Shown one piece after another: positions 33,081 to 42,285 of a DNA stretch of 64,000 bases. The notes beneath the pieces are model-generated. The model ran no database searches. It saw only the letters and a program-made list of their open reading frames with translations, and was not told the origin of the DNA. Origin of the DNA: an uncultured Gammaproteobacteria bacterium (lineage in GTDB: Bacteria; Pseudomonadota; Gammaproteobacteria; HK1); the NCBI GenBank assembly GCA_958295465.1, contig OY282353.1, positions 1-64,000 of the forward strand, written 5' to 3'. The translations under genes were made by a program, and so were the position numbers. Position 1 is the first letter of the stretch; each line of letters starts with the position of its first letter.

Positions 33081-34058
33081 TCAGGGGTTGGGGTGAGCCG
33101 CCTCCACCCGGGCGCCTTCATTGCGGCCTCGGGCAATGGCGAAGTCCAGCCCGAACTCGCTCCCGAACCGGGCCTCCGCCTCCACCATGAGACGGTTCGC
33201 CATCGGCTCGCTCGGGCAGACCGCGAACCCGGTGGGCCCCCAGGAGCTTTGCCCCACCCCCTTCAGGCCGTGCGAACCCAGCCACTCCAGCACCCGGCTC
33301 ACCCCCGGACTGGCGAAACGGCCGCCCTGCACCCCCGCGAAATGGTCCCCGACCCGCGCCTGGATTCGACCGACCGCGCTACCGAAGGCATCGAGGTCGG
33401 CCTCCACCACGCCCGGCAACGCGCACATCAGCACCTGCCGGCAGAGCTCGGCCGCGTCGGCCTCGGGGAATTCCAGCAATGCGGCGAACTTCTCGATCTC
33501 CGCCTCTCCGTGCACCCCTTCGCGCCCGCGGTCGAACACCAGCAGCAGGCGCCACTCGGAGGGAAACGGCTGTCTGGCGATGACCGGCGGCGGAACCCCG
33601 TCACCGGCCGATCCGCCATCGACCACGAAGCCACCCCGGTCGAACAGCCCGATACCCAATCCGGAGCGAGTCCCCCGATCGAGCGCGGCCACGATGTCGG
33701 CGGTGCGCAGGTCGAGACCGCACAACCTCGCCATGCCGGTACCGACCGCCAAGGCAAGCTGCGTCCCGGAACCGAGTCCGGCGTGCGGCGGAATGGCCGC
33801 CTCCACCTCGATTCGGACACCGTCCGGAAGGTGGAAACATTCCGCCAGGGCGGTGGCATAGCGCGCCGCGCGCGCCGCGTCCGGTCCTTCGGCGACGACC
33901 CCGGAGGCCGGTCTCAGGCGCACTCGGGTGAACGGTTCCTCCAGTGCAAGCCCGAGGCTTCCATACCGGCGCCCCACGCCGCCGTGGAGATCGACGAAAC
34001 CCATGTGCAGCCTGGCGGGCGCCCGGACGGAGACATGACAGTCTGCACGATTCGGCAT
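33081..34058 (-). CDS. mptG: Beta-ribofuranosylaminobenzene 5'-phosphate synthase
   Basis: The 325-residue GHMP-like enzyme catalyses the first committed step of methanopterin synthesis, joining p-aminobenzoate-type substrate and PRPP. Motifs are VRAPARLHMGFVDLHGGVGRRYGSLGLAL, AAIPPHAGLGSGTQLALAVG (the GHMP-type Gly/Ser loop) and GVGQSSWGPTGFAV. ATG 34058 gives a family-like start. It lies 17 bases after fhcD and 41 before mtdB. Confidence 0.92.
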   Translation of the reverse strand: MPNRADCHVSVRAPARLHMGFVDLHGGVGRRYGSLGLALEEPFTRVRLRPASGVVAEGPDAARAARYATALAECFHLPDGVRIEVEAAIPPHAGLGSGTQLALAVGTGMARLCGLDLRTADIVAALDRGTRSGLGIGLFDRGGFVVDGGSAGDGVPPPVIARQPFPSEWRLLLVFDRGREGVHGEAEIEKFAALLEFPEADAAELCRQVLMCALPGVVEADLDAFGSAVGRIQARVGDHFAGVQGGRFASPGVSRVLEWLGSHGLKGVGQSSWGPTGFAVCPSEPMANRLMVEAEARFGSEFGLDFAIARGRNEGARVEAAHPNP

Positions 34059-34075
34059 GCGGGCGCCGGAACCGG

Positions 34076-34978
34076 CTACTCGAACAGGCCGTGCAGGTGG
34101 ATCTTTCCCTTGCCCAGCTTGCCGCCGTAGTTGGCGGTGTGGATGTGCAACACCCCGTCGGTCGCGGTGGCCGCCTCGATTCCGACCCGCATGCCCTGGC
34201 GTACCTCCTCGAGGCGGGGCGCGCTGACGATGATCTCGTAGACGCATCGGACCGAGTCCGGGAGGGCGCTGTCGGCATCGCCCGCAAGCGCCGGGCAGTA
34301 ATGGTGGTTGGTGGTCGCCACCATGTCGTGGTAGTTCTTCGCGCCCACCTTGGAGCCGCTGGCGGCGTTCTTGACCACCACCAACGGGATCCGCGACACC
34401 GCCTCCAGCGCCGCTTCCGCCGCCCCGAGCGCGGTCTCGCCGGAGTCCGCGAGGATCAGGAACATGCCTCCGGTGACGGCCTCCCTGACCACCCCGAAGC
34501 GGCGCTCGACGTGGAACGCCCCGTCCATCTTCGGCACCCGGAAGACCTGCCGGCCGAACGCCTCGATCGTCTCCTCCCAGCCGTCCCCGAAACGCTGGAT
34601 GATGGTGCCTTCGACGTCGATCGACTCCTCGGCCAGCTCCGCGGGCAAGGCGTCGAAGACGCTGGTCCCGGGGTTCGGCAGGGCGCCCTTGCGGAGCCTG
34701 AGCACCAGGCATTCGGCGAGCTGCTCCAGCTTGCGGTCCATCATCTGGATGATGAACCCCGGGCGGCCGTCGGGAGTTTCGTCCGGCCCCACTTCCCGCT
34801 CCAGGGTCGCCTCGCACGGCGGCGAGGTGGCCGAGCGTCCCAGCCCTTTCGTCTCCATCGCCGCTTCCAGCGCCCATCGACGGGTGACGCTCGTCACCAG
34901 CACGCGCGCCAGCCGCCCGCTGAACGTCTCGGAGTAGTCGTCCTGGATGGGGACGTCGTTGATCTCGAGCCTGGCCAT
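34076..34978 (-). CDS. fhcD: Formylmethanofuran–tetrahydromethanopterin N-formyltransferase (Ftr/FhcD)
   Basis: The 300-residue protein transfers the formyl group between H4MPT and methanofuran. It matches Ftr: EINDVPIQDDYSETFSGRLARVLVT, a central IVVVKNAASGSKVGAKNYHDMVATTNHHYCP-like block (I/V differences), and the ending INTANYGGKLGKGKI-like sequence. In methylotrophs it works in a complex with FhcA, B and C, which are not in this window. GGGAGA precedes ATG 34978. It is the first gene of the minus-strand H4MPT operon. Confidence 0.93.
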   Translation of the reverse strand: MARLEINDVPIQDDYSETFSGRLARVLVTSVTRRWALEAAMETKGLGRSATSPPCEATLEREVGPDETPDGRPGFIIQMMDRKLEQLAECLVLRLRKGALPNPGTSVFDALPAELAEESIDVEGTIIQRFGDGWEETIEAFGRQVFRVPKMDGAFHVERRFGVVREAVTGGMFLILADSGETALGAAEAALEAVSRIPLVVVKNAASGSKVGAKNYHDMVATTNHHYCPALAGDADSALPDSVRCVYEIIVSAPRLEEVRQGMRVGIEAATATDGVLHIHTANYGGKLGKGKIHLHGLFE

Positions 34979-35250
34979 GAGCTCTCCCGCCTTCCGGTAG
35001 CATGGTGCGGCGTGGTGGTGCCGACTTCGACGATACCGCGATGATCGCGGCATCGCCAAGCGGCGGCGTTACCGGAACGATGCCGGACCGGGGCGGGTCG
35101 AGCGCTCGGGAACCCCTGCGGCGGGTCTTCCGCGAGGGGGCAGGACCGCGCGGGCGGGACATGGAGGCTCATGTCTCGTTGGACAAGACTGGCCCTTGCA
35201 GGCGGCAGGGTGCTCCCTTATGGTCCATGCGGCTTTCTCCGGAGCGATCG

Positions 35251-35667
35251 ATGAGCAACGACAATCTGAGCCCGCAAAAGGCGTTGATCTACGTCATGGT
35301 GGTGACGGCGGCGGCGGATCGGGACATGACCGACCGCGAGCTGAAACGCATCGGCGACCAGGTCCGGAACCTGCCGGTGTTCGCCGACTTCGACGAAAGG
35401 GAGCTGGTCCCCAGTGCCGAGGAGTGCGCCGCTCGATTGGGGCAGGAAGGCGGCCTCGACCGGTTCCTGGACGTGGTCGTCGACTCGCTGCCGCCGAACC
35501 TCATGGAAACCGCCTATGCCCTGGCGTGTGAAATCGCCGCGGCCGACCTTCACGTCCCGCCGGAAGAGGTGCGGCTTCTGCAGATCCTGCGCGACCGGCT
35601 CGGGTTGGACCGCCTGATCGCCTCGGCGATCGAACGCGCCGTCAAGGCCCGGCACGCCACCGTCTGA
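35251..35667 (+). CDS. TerB-like tellurite-resistance/DUF533-type helical protein
   Basis: The 138-residue helical protein contains KALIYVMVVTAAADRDMTDRELKRIGDQV and ETAYALACEIAAADLHVPPEEVRLLQILRDRLGLD, the two-fold acidic helix pattern of TerB. TerB proteins bind divalent metal through such acidic helices and are linked to envelope stress. ATG 35251 has GGAG seven bases upstream. It diverges from fhcD and ends the conserved block before the accessory region. Confidence 0.78.
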   Translation: MSNDNLSPQKALIYVMVVTAAADRDMTDRELKRIGDQVRNLPVFADFDERELVPSAEECAARLGQEGGLDRFLDVVVDSLPPNLMETAYALACEIAAADLHVPPEEVRLLQILRDRLGLDRLIASAIERAVKARHATV

Positions 35668-35699
35668 CGCCCTCCTGAGGACTTTCATCGCGTCGCCTG

Positions 35700-35850
35700 T
35701 CAGGAGCAAATAGTCCGTCCGGTGTTGTAGCACGTCATCCGTGCGGTCTGATGGGCGCCGAGGAGGTGCCCCATGACCCGGACACGAGTGCTACAGGAGA
35801 TCCGACGGATGAGATTCGAGGAGGCTTGGGAGCCTGCGCCGCAGAACACT
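35700..35850 (+). mobile_element. 5' fragment of a decayed insertion sequence (copy 1)
   Basis: CAGGAGCAAATAGTCCGTCCGGTG, GTAGCACGTC and GAGGAGGTGxCCCATGA are followed by the transposase start MTRTRVLQEIRRMRFEE. The same leader and start (MRRTELLQEVRKMRF) occur at 61017-61145. The frame loses family character after about 20 residues. This is a truncated end of an ISNCY-type element (family inferred). Confidence 0.75.
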
Positions 35851-35921
35851 GTGCAGACCACCCATTCCCGGCCGGCGAGCGCCGCGACAGTCGTGATCCG
35901 CGCGCGAACAACCTCGTCCCG

Positions 35922-38324
35922 CTACCGGAGAGGGACCTCTTCCTGCCATAGCACTTCGGTCGTCCAGGGGTCGAACTGGCCGGTGACGATGCGGGTGATG
36001 GCGTACCCGGGAAGGTCGGCGGTGTTCCGGCACTCCCCGTCGCGCATCGGACTACCCCCCGACGCACCACCATCGGCCGGAGTTTGCACGGAAAAATCGA
36101 GGTTGTCGAAACCATACTGCCGGCGATTTTCGGGCAGATCGTCGTGCCTGGCCGGGTAGACGTGCAGAAAGAACCTCCCCTCTGCCCTCATGTCGGCCGG
36201 AGTACACGGACGCTTGACATAGATGATCTCTCCCCGGTCGACGTACACGTCGAGACTGAAGGTCGCCACCAGCGCCTCCTCCCTGTAGGGCACGAGCTCT
36301 CGCGCTCTGTCGAGATAACGCTCCGCGACGTCCCGGTATTCCGGGTCGGTGAAGCCCACCAACGAATAGAGCCGGGCGAGCGCCGCGAAGAGCTGCCAAT
36401 TCTCGGGCTCGCTGGCGACGGCCGCCGCCGCTTCGGCATTCACCATCGCGAGCATCCGCCCCGCCTCGCCCGGACGCCGCTCCCGGAGATGCCTCCAGTG
36501 TTTCTTGACGAACTGGAAGAAGACCCGCCGGGGAAGATTGGCGAGCGGTTCAAAGTGCGAGATCGCCCGCTCGAAATCGAGCCGGACCCGCCCGGCGGGA
36601 ATGGCCGGATCATCCGTGCCGGCGATGGCGCGATTGACGGCGTTCGCGGCCGACCAGGTGGCGTAGCTCACGAACAGGCCGGCCCCCGCGAGAGCCGCCG
36701 TCCCGGCGATCAGCAGGGTGCGGATTCCTCGACGCTCCGTGAAGCGGCTCATCTCGCCGGCGAGGGCGAAGACCCGCGAACGAAGTCCGCCTCCCCGCCT
36801 CGTGGCCGGCGCCCGTTCTTCTCCCGCCGACTCCAGGCGGGCGGCCAGGGCGAGCAGCAAAGTGGATTGCAGGGAGCCGACGGCGGCCTCGGGCGCGGTC
36901 TGGCTCTGTACGAAGACTCCCATCAGCGCCGCCCCGGCGAACAGCACCGGAACCCGATCCCGCGAACCCATGTTCCTGGCGGATCGTACCAACACGTGGA
37001 ACGCGAACGCCCAGACGGCGAGATAGCTCAGCAGCCCGAACAGGCCCTTGGTCGCGAGTTCTTCGAGAAGCTCGCTGTGTGCATGGTCGTACCCCGACTC
37101 TGCGGCTGCCAGTTCGGCGCCGTGCCGTCCCAGGACCGCGATATAGTTCTCCGGTCCCCATCCGAGCACCGGATGCTCCAGGAATCCCCTTGCGGCCGTC
37201 TGCCAGGCCCACAAGCGATTCCGAAACGAGAGTCGAGTGTCGTCGAAATCGGTCAGGCGGTCCACCAGCGGGTTCGAGATCGAGCCGTCGAACAGGGAAG
37301 AGGCAGCCGGCGAAAGAAACAAGACGGACAGAAAGATGACCGCGATACCGGCAAGGCTCGCGGATCCGATCGCGACGAGCCGGGCCGTCCTCGCCTGGCC
37401 CAGGAAGGAGTACACCACCGCCAGGAAGCCGAGACCCACGACAAGTCCGAGAAACGGTCCCCGGGAGGCGGTCAGGGTGAGCGCCCAAACGCCGATGAGC
37501 GCGGCGGCCGTCCACGAGCCTCGGCCGAGCCAGCGAACCGGAGACGAACCTCGCCCAACCTCGCGCGCGGTATCGGAAGCCGCCGCCTCGACGGAGCGGC
37601 GGGGTGTTTCCCTCGGGGCGGCGAGACGACGCTGCCGCCGACGGCTCTCCGGTGACGATCTCTTCTTGCCGCGGCGCGGCCGGCGGCCCCCGTGCGCTAC
37701 GGCGGGCGGCGCCATCGTGCCTGGACCGGCCGGAACGAACGAACGCGCGAGGAAGCCCAGGGCGATCATGACGTTCACTTGAAGGTAGGCGGCCAGGAAG
37801 ACGGGATTCCCCAGCGTGGACATGGTCCTTGGAACATCCGCGCCGTAGGCCTGAAGCTGGGCGTGGTACTGAACGACGGTCAGCAGAGCCATCACCGTGC
37901 CGGCCGCCAGGTTGAGGATCAGGAGAGCACGCCAATCCCGATCGGTACGGACCACGGACGCCAGGACGACGGCCAGCACGAACCAGTGGGCTTGGTCGAT
38001 CACGCCTTGCATCCGCTCGTAGCTCGACCAGAAGCTGCGCTGAACGCTGACGCCCAGACACGCCGAGAGCACCGCGACGCCGAGGGCGGCGCCGAGCAGG
38101 ATCAGAAGCCGGGAGCGAGGCGGACGATACGCCGGCTGGAAGAGGGCGAGCAGCACCCAGGCAACGAACACGATCTCGATGAGCGCCCGTGAGTAAAGCG
38201 CCTTTCCGACGACGAAAGGGAAAACGGTCCGAGGGGTGACGATGAAAGGGGTCAGGAGGATCAGGACGATGCCGGTCCCGATGACGCAGCGCAGGGCGCT
38301 GTCCGACACTTGGCGCCCAGTCAT
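35922..38324 (-). CDS. O-antigen ligase/polymerase-like (Wzy_C) membrane protein with C-terminal repeat domain
   Basis: The protein has about 800 residues and 11-12 predicted membrane helices. The Wzy_C signature lies near residue 387 (LGWGPENYIAVLGRHGAEL), followed by YDHAHSELLEELATKGLFGLLSYL, as in O-antigen ligases and related bactofilin/pilin oligosaccharyltransferases. A 60-residue Arg/Lys-rich loop (about 205-265) interrupts the helices. The C-terminal 200 residues are helical and TPR-like. Start at ATG 38324; GTG 38390 is an alternative. It would join or polymerise glycan chains at the periplasmic face, fitting the neighbouring glycan genes. Confidence 0.8.
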   Translation of the reverse strand: MTGRQVSDSALRCVIGTGIVLILLTPFIVTPRTVFPFVVGKALYSRALIEIVFVAWVLLALFQPAYRPPRSRLLILLGAALGVAVLSACLGVSVQRSFWSSYERMQGVIDQAHWFVLAVVLASVVRTDRDWRALLILNLAAGTVMALLTVVQYHAQLQAYGADVPRTMSTLGNPVFLAAYLQVNVMIALGFLARSFVPAGPGTMAPPAVAHGGRRPRRGKKRSSPESRRRQRRLAAPRETPRRSVEAAASDTAREVGRGSSPVRWLGRGSWTAAALIGVWALTLTASRGPFLGLVVGLGFLAVVYSFLGQARTARLVAIGSASLAGIAVIFLSVLFLSPAASSLFDGSISNPLVDRLTDFDDTRLSFRNRLWAWQTAARGFLEHPVLGWGPENYIAVLGRHGAELAAAESGYDHAHSELLEELATKGLFGLLSYLAVWAFAFHVLVRSARNMGSRDRVPVLFAGAALMGVFVQSQTAPEAAVGSLQSTLLLALAARLESAGEERAPATRRGGGLRSRVFALAGEMSRFTERRGIRTLLIAGTAALAGAGLFVSYATWSAANAVNRAIAGTDDPAIPAGRVRLDFERAISHFEPLANLPRRVFFQFVKKHWRHLRERRPGEAGRMLAMVNAEAAAAVASEPENWQLFAALARLYSLVGFTDPEYRDVAERYLDRARELVPYREEALVATFSLDVYVDRGEIIYVKRPCTPADMRAEGRFFLHVYPARHDDLPENRRQYGFDNLDFSVQTPADGGASGGSPMRDGECRNTADLPGYAITRIVTGQFDPWTTEVLWQEEVPLR

Positions 38325-38420
38325 CAATCGAATTCGGCGGCCGGTTGGATGTACGCTGTGGCTCCACCCCCGGGAGGAAGAGCCGATCACGGCATCACCG
38401 GCCTTTACCTTGCGAGTCCG

Positions 38421-39119
38421 TTACGCATCGAGGTAGCCGAGACGATGCAGATCCTCCTTGATGATGGACATGCAACCCGCCGGCAGGCCGTCGATCACGG
38501 TCGGAGCCAGGCTGAACCCGGTCCGGCGATACTCGGGCAGCAGTTTCTCGTTCCGGGTCCCGGCAAGCATCGCGTCACTCCATGCGACCCCCAACCGATC
38601 GCAAACCGGCGTCAGTACGGAGCGGGCATCGGCAACCAGGTCTTCAAAGCGAAGGACGACGGCATCGTCCCGTTTCGTCAGGAAGTCATGGACGAAGACC
38701 GAGTAGCACCAGCGGCGAGACGCCTCTTCGATAGTGAGGCCGCGCCGGTTCCGGTTCATCTTGGAGCGAACGCAGGTCCGACCGTCCCGGAGAATGTAGA
38801 TCTTGGTAATACCCTTCATCGCCTCGTCGAAGAAATGCGCGAGCACTTCAGCCGGGTCTCGTCCATCTTCTTCAAGACCGCGGATCTGCTCGGTCGTGAT
38901 CTTGTTCCCCCACCGCTGTTTCGGGAACCCGAGCGCGTACTCCTCGCAACGGTTCCGAAATCGCACGGCGCGGCGCGGCGCTGGCTCCCCGGCAGCCAGC
39001 AGGATGGCCTCGGACTCCCATTCGAACCCGACTTCGAGCCGCGGGTGGCTGTCCAGAAGACCGGCCAGCAGGCTGGTGCCGGACCGGCCGGCTCCGATGA
39101 CGAGAAACTCGAAACTCAT
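38421..39119 (-). CDS. Sulfotransferase family protein
   Basis: The 232-residue protein opens FLVIGAGRSGTSLLAGLLDSHP, the 5'-phosphosulfate-binding loop of PAPS-dependent sulfotransferases. Further in, KIYILRDGRTCVRSKMNRN provides the 3'-phosphate motif (RDGR..S). It probably sulfates a carbohydrate, given the O-antigen ligase-like gene downstream and further sulfotransferases in the region. Confidence 0.85.
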   Translation of the reverse strand: MSFEFLVIGAGRSGTSLLAGLLDSHPRLEVGFEWESEAILLAAGEPAPRRAVRFRNRCEEYALGFPKQRWGNKITTEQIRGLEEDGRDPAEVLAHFFDEAMKGITKIYILRDGRTCVRSKMNRNRRGLTIEEASRRWCYSVFVHDFLTKRDDAVVLRFEDLVADARSVLTPVCDRLGVAWSDAMLAGTRNEKLLPEYRRTGFSLAPTVIDGLPAGCMSIIKEDLHRLGYLDA

Positions 39120-39283
39120 GGCCGATGGAACTCCAGCCTGCCGCCACCGGGAACCCTACATAACGGCTCGGCAAGGCGCAAGGACGGAGCCCCCTTCTTC
39201 GTCGGCCGAGGCGGTGGTTGACGCAGTTCACCGAGAACGGCGGCGGGACGGGTGGTCCTCCCAGTATGGTAGATTGCGCCGAC

Positions 39284-39958
39284 ATGATCGTCTCCGTCCA
39301 CATCCCCAAGACGGCCGGCGTCAGCTTCCGCACGGGCCTTCGACAGCGGTTCGGTGACCGCCTGCTGCTCGATTACGGAGACCGTCCACTTTCCGACTCC
39401 ATCTCCGACCGTTGGCGGCGCCTTCGACGCCGCGCCGAGGTGCACCGCCAAGCCGATGAGATCACGGCAAGCTACGATGCCGTCCACGGCCACTTCATCG
39501 CATCCAAGTACCTGTCGCTGGGAGAGCGCGCCGCCCTTTGCACCTTCTTCCGTGACCCGGTCGAGCGGCTGATCTCGCAGCACCATTACTGGCTGCACCA
39601 TTCGTATCCGGACAACAGGATGTGGGCAAGAATGCACGCCCATCGCATGACGCCCGGGCAGCTTGCGTCTCTACCCCGGCAGCGAGGGCTCTACCGATTG
39701 TTCACCGCCGGCCTTCCGATGGAACGATTCGCCTTCGTCGGCTTGACGGAAGAGTATCGGACCAGCCTGAACCTCTTCAAAGCCATGTTCGATATCGACC
39801 TCCCGTACCATCAGGCCAACACCGGAGGGCGGGCCGATGGCGACGTCGACCGCCGGGAACGTTCGAAGGTAAGAGCGGCGCAACGGAAGAATCTTGCAAT
39901 CTACGACGCGGCCCGCCACCGGTTCGACCTCCTTTGCCGAAGGTACTCGGTCACCTGA
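39284..39958 (+). CDS. Sulfotransferase family 2 (Golgi-type) protein
   Basis: The 224-residue protein starts IVSVHIPKTAGVSFRTGL, the signature of carbohydrate sulfotransferases of the heparan/chondroitin type. It contains HGHFIASKYL and CTFFRDPVERLISQHHYWL, the second PAPS contact. ATG 39284 is preferred; ATG 39266 is possible. It diverges from the other sulfotransferase. Confidence 0.83.
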   Translation: MIVSVHIPKTAGVSFRTGLRQRFGDRLLLDYGDRPLSDSISDRWRRLRRRAEVHRQADEITASYDAVHGHFIASKYLSLGERAALCTFFRDPVERLISQHHYWLHHSYPDNRMWARMHAHRMTPGQLASLPRQRGLYRLFTAGLPMERFAFVGLTEEYRTSLNLFKAMFDIDLPYHQANTGGRADGDVDRRERSKVRAAQRKNLAIYDAARHRFDLLCRRYSVT

Positions 39959-40068
39959 CCGGTTTGCACTGCAAAATCCCCTGCGGGAAGATCCGATCCG
40001 GCGTTCCGATCGCACGTGACGTCAAATCCGACCCGACCTTCCCGATGTGTCGGAGCATCTTCCCCCGA

Positions 40069-40923
40069 TTACTCCGCCGAACGGTAAAGAACATCCAGAA
40101 GAGTGCCGGAAACGTCTTCAGGAAAGGATACCTTATGTGTGAGCTTGATTACGTTCGCATCTCTGTTCCTGACGGCGGCGGCGTCTGCATCCGTCGGCCG
40201 GCGCAGGTACCCTCCATGGAGCAGGAGGTGCGGGCCATCCGCGCTCAGTTTCGGTGTCGACTCCCAGAGATCATGAAATTCCTTGTTTCGATCGAGTAAT
40301 TTCTGGAAGAGATAGTGTACCCAACTCTGATTACCTTTGGGGTCGACGGAGGTCTGGATCAGCCAATCCTCATATCGGTAGCGCTTTGAAAGATAGTACG
40401 CATATGGCTTGAAAAAATTATTGAATAACGTTCCGTTCTCCTTTCCTCCCATCATCTTTCCGTAACGAACATGCGCGCAAGTCTTCTTCAACAGATGATG
40501 TACCTCGTGATGCCAGAGATCGATGATGTGGGAATCTTCGCCGGCAGCCAGGAACCAGCTACTGATGGGCCTGCGAGGGCTTGGCTTCTCGTAGGCGAAG
40601 AAGCGGCTCGGCTCGGTAACCGAATCGATCCAGTCGTCAAGAGGCCGAGCACACCAGAGAGTAGCATCCGCCCAAACTCCGCCATACTTCCTTAGCAAGT
40701 GGATTCTTATGACGTCGGAACGTGCGGCCAGAGTGGGCTGCAGCTTTTCCATGACGGGCGGCAGCCTGACCTTGCCCGCTATGCTTGCGGCATCCAACCA
40801 GTGGATGCACCAAGTCGGATTAAGCGTCTGCCAGGTCGAAGCACAGCGTTTGACGACGTCCGGTGCCTCGCGCCAGCCCTGATGCCAGTACAGCCATAGC
40901 TTTCTGGGAATCCTGTACCGCAT
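40069..40923 (-). CDS. Capsular-polysaccharide-type glycosyltransferase (GT32-like), copy 1
   Basis: The 284-residue protein has IPRKLWLYWHQGWREAPDVVKRC at the N-terminus. RSDVIRIHLLRKYGGVWADATLWC follows, with the DxD-like site typical of GT32/Caps_synth mannosyl- or galactosyl-transferases. It is closely similar to the gene at 41316-42224. Local base composition is lower in GC than the housekeeping genes, indicating transfer. Its last residues VSGTLLDVLYRSAE show the natural end lacking in copy 2. Confidence 0.82.
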   Translation of the reverse strand: MRYRIPRKLWLYWHQGWREAPDVVKRCASTWQTLNPTWCIHWLDAASIAGKVRLPPVMEKLQPTLAARSDVIRIHLLRKYGGVWADATLWCARPLDDWIDSVTEPSRFFAYEKPSPRRPISSWFLAAGEDSHIIDLWHHEVHHLLKKTCAHVRYGKMMGGKENGTLFNNFFKPYAYYLSKRYRYEDWLIQTSVDPKGNQSWVHYLFQKLLDRNKEFHDLWESTPKLSADGPHLLLHGGYLRRPTDADAAAVRNRDANVIKLTHKVSFPEDVSGTLLDVLYRSAE

Positions 40924-41009
40924 CAATGATGAGGCTCCTAGATGTCTTCCGGCACCCGACGGCGAATTCGTTACACGAAGAAGGCGGCCCGCATGAGCCC
41001 CCTCCAATC

Positions 41010-41362
41010 TGCGGGCTGGTCCGACCTCTTCCGATTATTCCTCCGGCTAATACCGCACCGTATCCGTGCTGCCGTCTTGGCGCCTCCCACCGCAGATGTC
41101 CTGTCCGGCGCATTGAATTCGAACTTGTACGGCACCGGTTCATCCATCCGGTTCACGATGACGGTCCGGAAATCGACGCTGGAATGAGTGTTCACGTAGG
41201 GCAGGTAAACACTGACGCCTTCCCGGACCACCTTGCCCAGCACAAGGTTCGCACCTTCTGGCGGGAACGCCGCGGGCGTGCTGGCTATAGTGATGCCTGT
41301 ATATGAGACGGCTGCCTAGTAGGCGGCGGCAGTCGCGGGAATGGAGGTCGCACCGTCCACCT
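41010..41362 (-). pseudogene. Fragment of a third copy of the secreted surface-protein gene
   Basis: The minus strand reads VDGATSIPATAAAY, then (after a stop and shifts) KVVREGVSVYLPYVNTHSSVDFRTVIVNRMDEPVPYKFEFNAPD and SAVGGAK. These are nearly identical to the C-terminal third of the protein at 42286-43689. GGAGGCGCCAAG is then joined directly to the last codons (DGSTDTVRY region), an internal deletion. The N-terminal two thirds are missing. Confidence 0.85.
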
Positions 41363-42224
41363 CAATCGATTGCTCCACTGTATCGTAAAGAACACCCAGA
41401 AGAGTACCGGAAACGTCTTCAGGGAAGGATACCTTATGTGTGAGCTTGATTACGTTCGCATCTCTGTTCCTGACGACGGCAGCGGTCCGAGCCGTCGGCG
41501 TGCTCAGGAACCCTTCATGGTGCAGGAAGTGGGGGCCATCTGCGCTCAGCTTTGGTGTCGAATCCCAGAGGCCACGAAATTCCTCGTTTTGTTTGAGGAG
41601 TTTGTGGAAGAGATAGTGTACCCAGGAATAGTTGCGGGAGATCGGGATCAGCAATTCCCCATATCGGTAGCGCTTTGAAAGATAATACGCATACAGATTG
41701 AGCAAATTATTGAACGACGCTCCGTTCTCCTTTCCTCCCATCATCTTCCTGTAACGAACATGCGCGTAAGTCTTCTTCAACAGATGACGTACCGCGGATT
41801 GCCAGAGATCGATGATACGGGAATCTTCGCCGGCAGCCAGGAACCAACTACTGATGGGCCTGCAAGGAGGGCCTGGCTTCTCGTAGGCGAAGAAGCAGCT
41901 AGGCTCGGTAACAACCGAGTCGATCCAGTCGTCCAGCGACCGAGCACACCAGAGGGTGGCGTCCGCCCAAACTCCGCCATACTTCCTGAGCAAGTGGATT
42001 CTGATGACATCGGACCGTGTGGCCAAGGTGGGCTGCAGCTTTTCCATGACGGGCGGCAACCTGACCATGCCCGCTCCCGCTGCTATGCTTGAGGCATCCA
42101 GGTAATGGACTCGCCAAGCTGGATTATGCGTCTGCCAAGTCGAAGCACAGCGTTTGACGACATCCGGTGCATGGCGCCAGCCCTGATGCCAGTACAACCA
42201 CAGCTTCCTGGGAATCCTGCACAT
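41316..42224 (-). CDS. Capsular-polysaccharide-type glycosyltransferase (GT32-like), copy 2 with chimeric C-terminus
   Basis: The 302-residue paralogue of the copy at 40069-40923 shares IPRKLWLYWHQGW, RSDVIRIHLLRKYGGVWADATLWC and ISSWFLAAGEDS. After VSGTLLGVLY, where copy 1 ends, it continues DTVEQSIEVDGATSIPATAAAY. The last part of this is the coding sequence of the neighbouring surface-protein fragment. The gene therefore gained a new end by recombination. ATG 42224 is chosen as in copy 1. Confidence 0.8.
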   Translation of the reverse strand: MCRIPRKLWLYWHQGWRHAPDVVKRCASTWQTHNPAWRVHYLDASSIAAGAGMVRLPPVMEKLQPTLATRSDVIRIHLLRKYGGVWADATLWCARSLDDWIDSVVTEPSCFFAYEKPGPPCRPISSWFLAAGEDSRIIDLWQSAVRHLLKKTYAHVRYRKMMGGKENGASFNNLLNLYAYYLSKRYRYGELLIPISRNYSWVHYLFHKLLKQNEEFRGLWDSTPKLSADGPHFLHHEGFLSTPTARTAAVVRNRDANVIKLTHKVSFPEDVSGTLLGVLYDTVEQSIEVDGATSIPATAAAY

Positions 42225-42285
42225 CGTTGGAGCCTCCCGCATACAGCGGTCCCTTCAATCTGCGAGCTGGCCTGACCTCTTCCGA

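Noticed and set aside
36084..37655. 523-codon frame opposite the O-antigen-ligase-like gene
   Set aside because: Shadow of a clear membrane protein gene.
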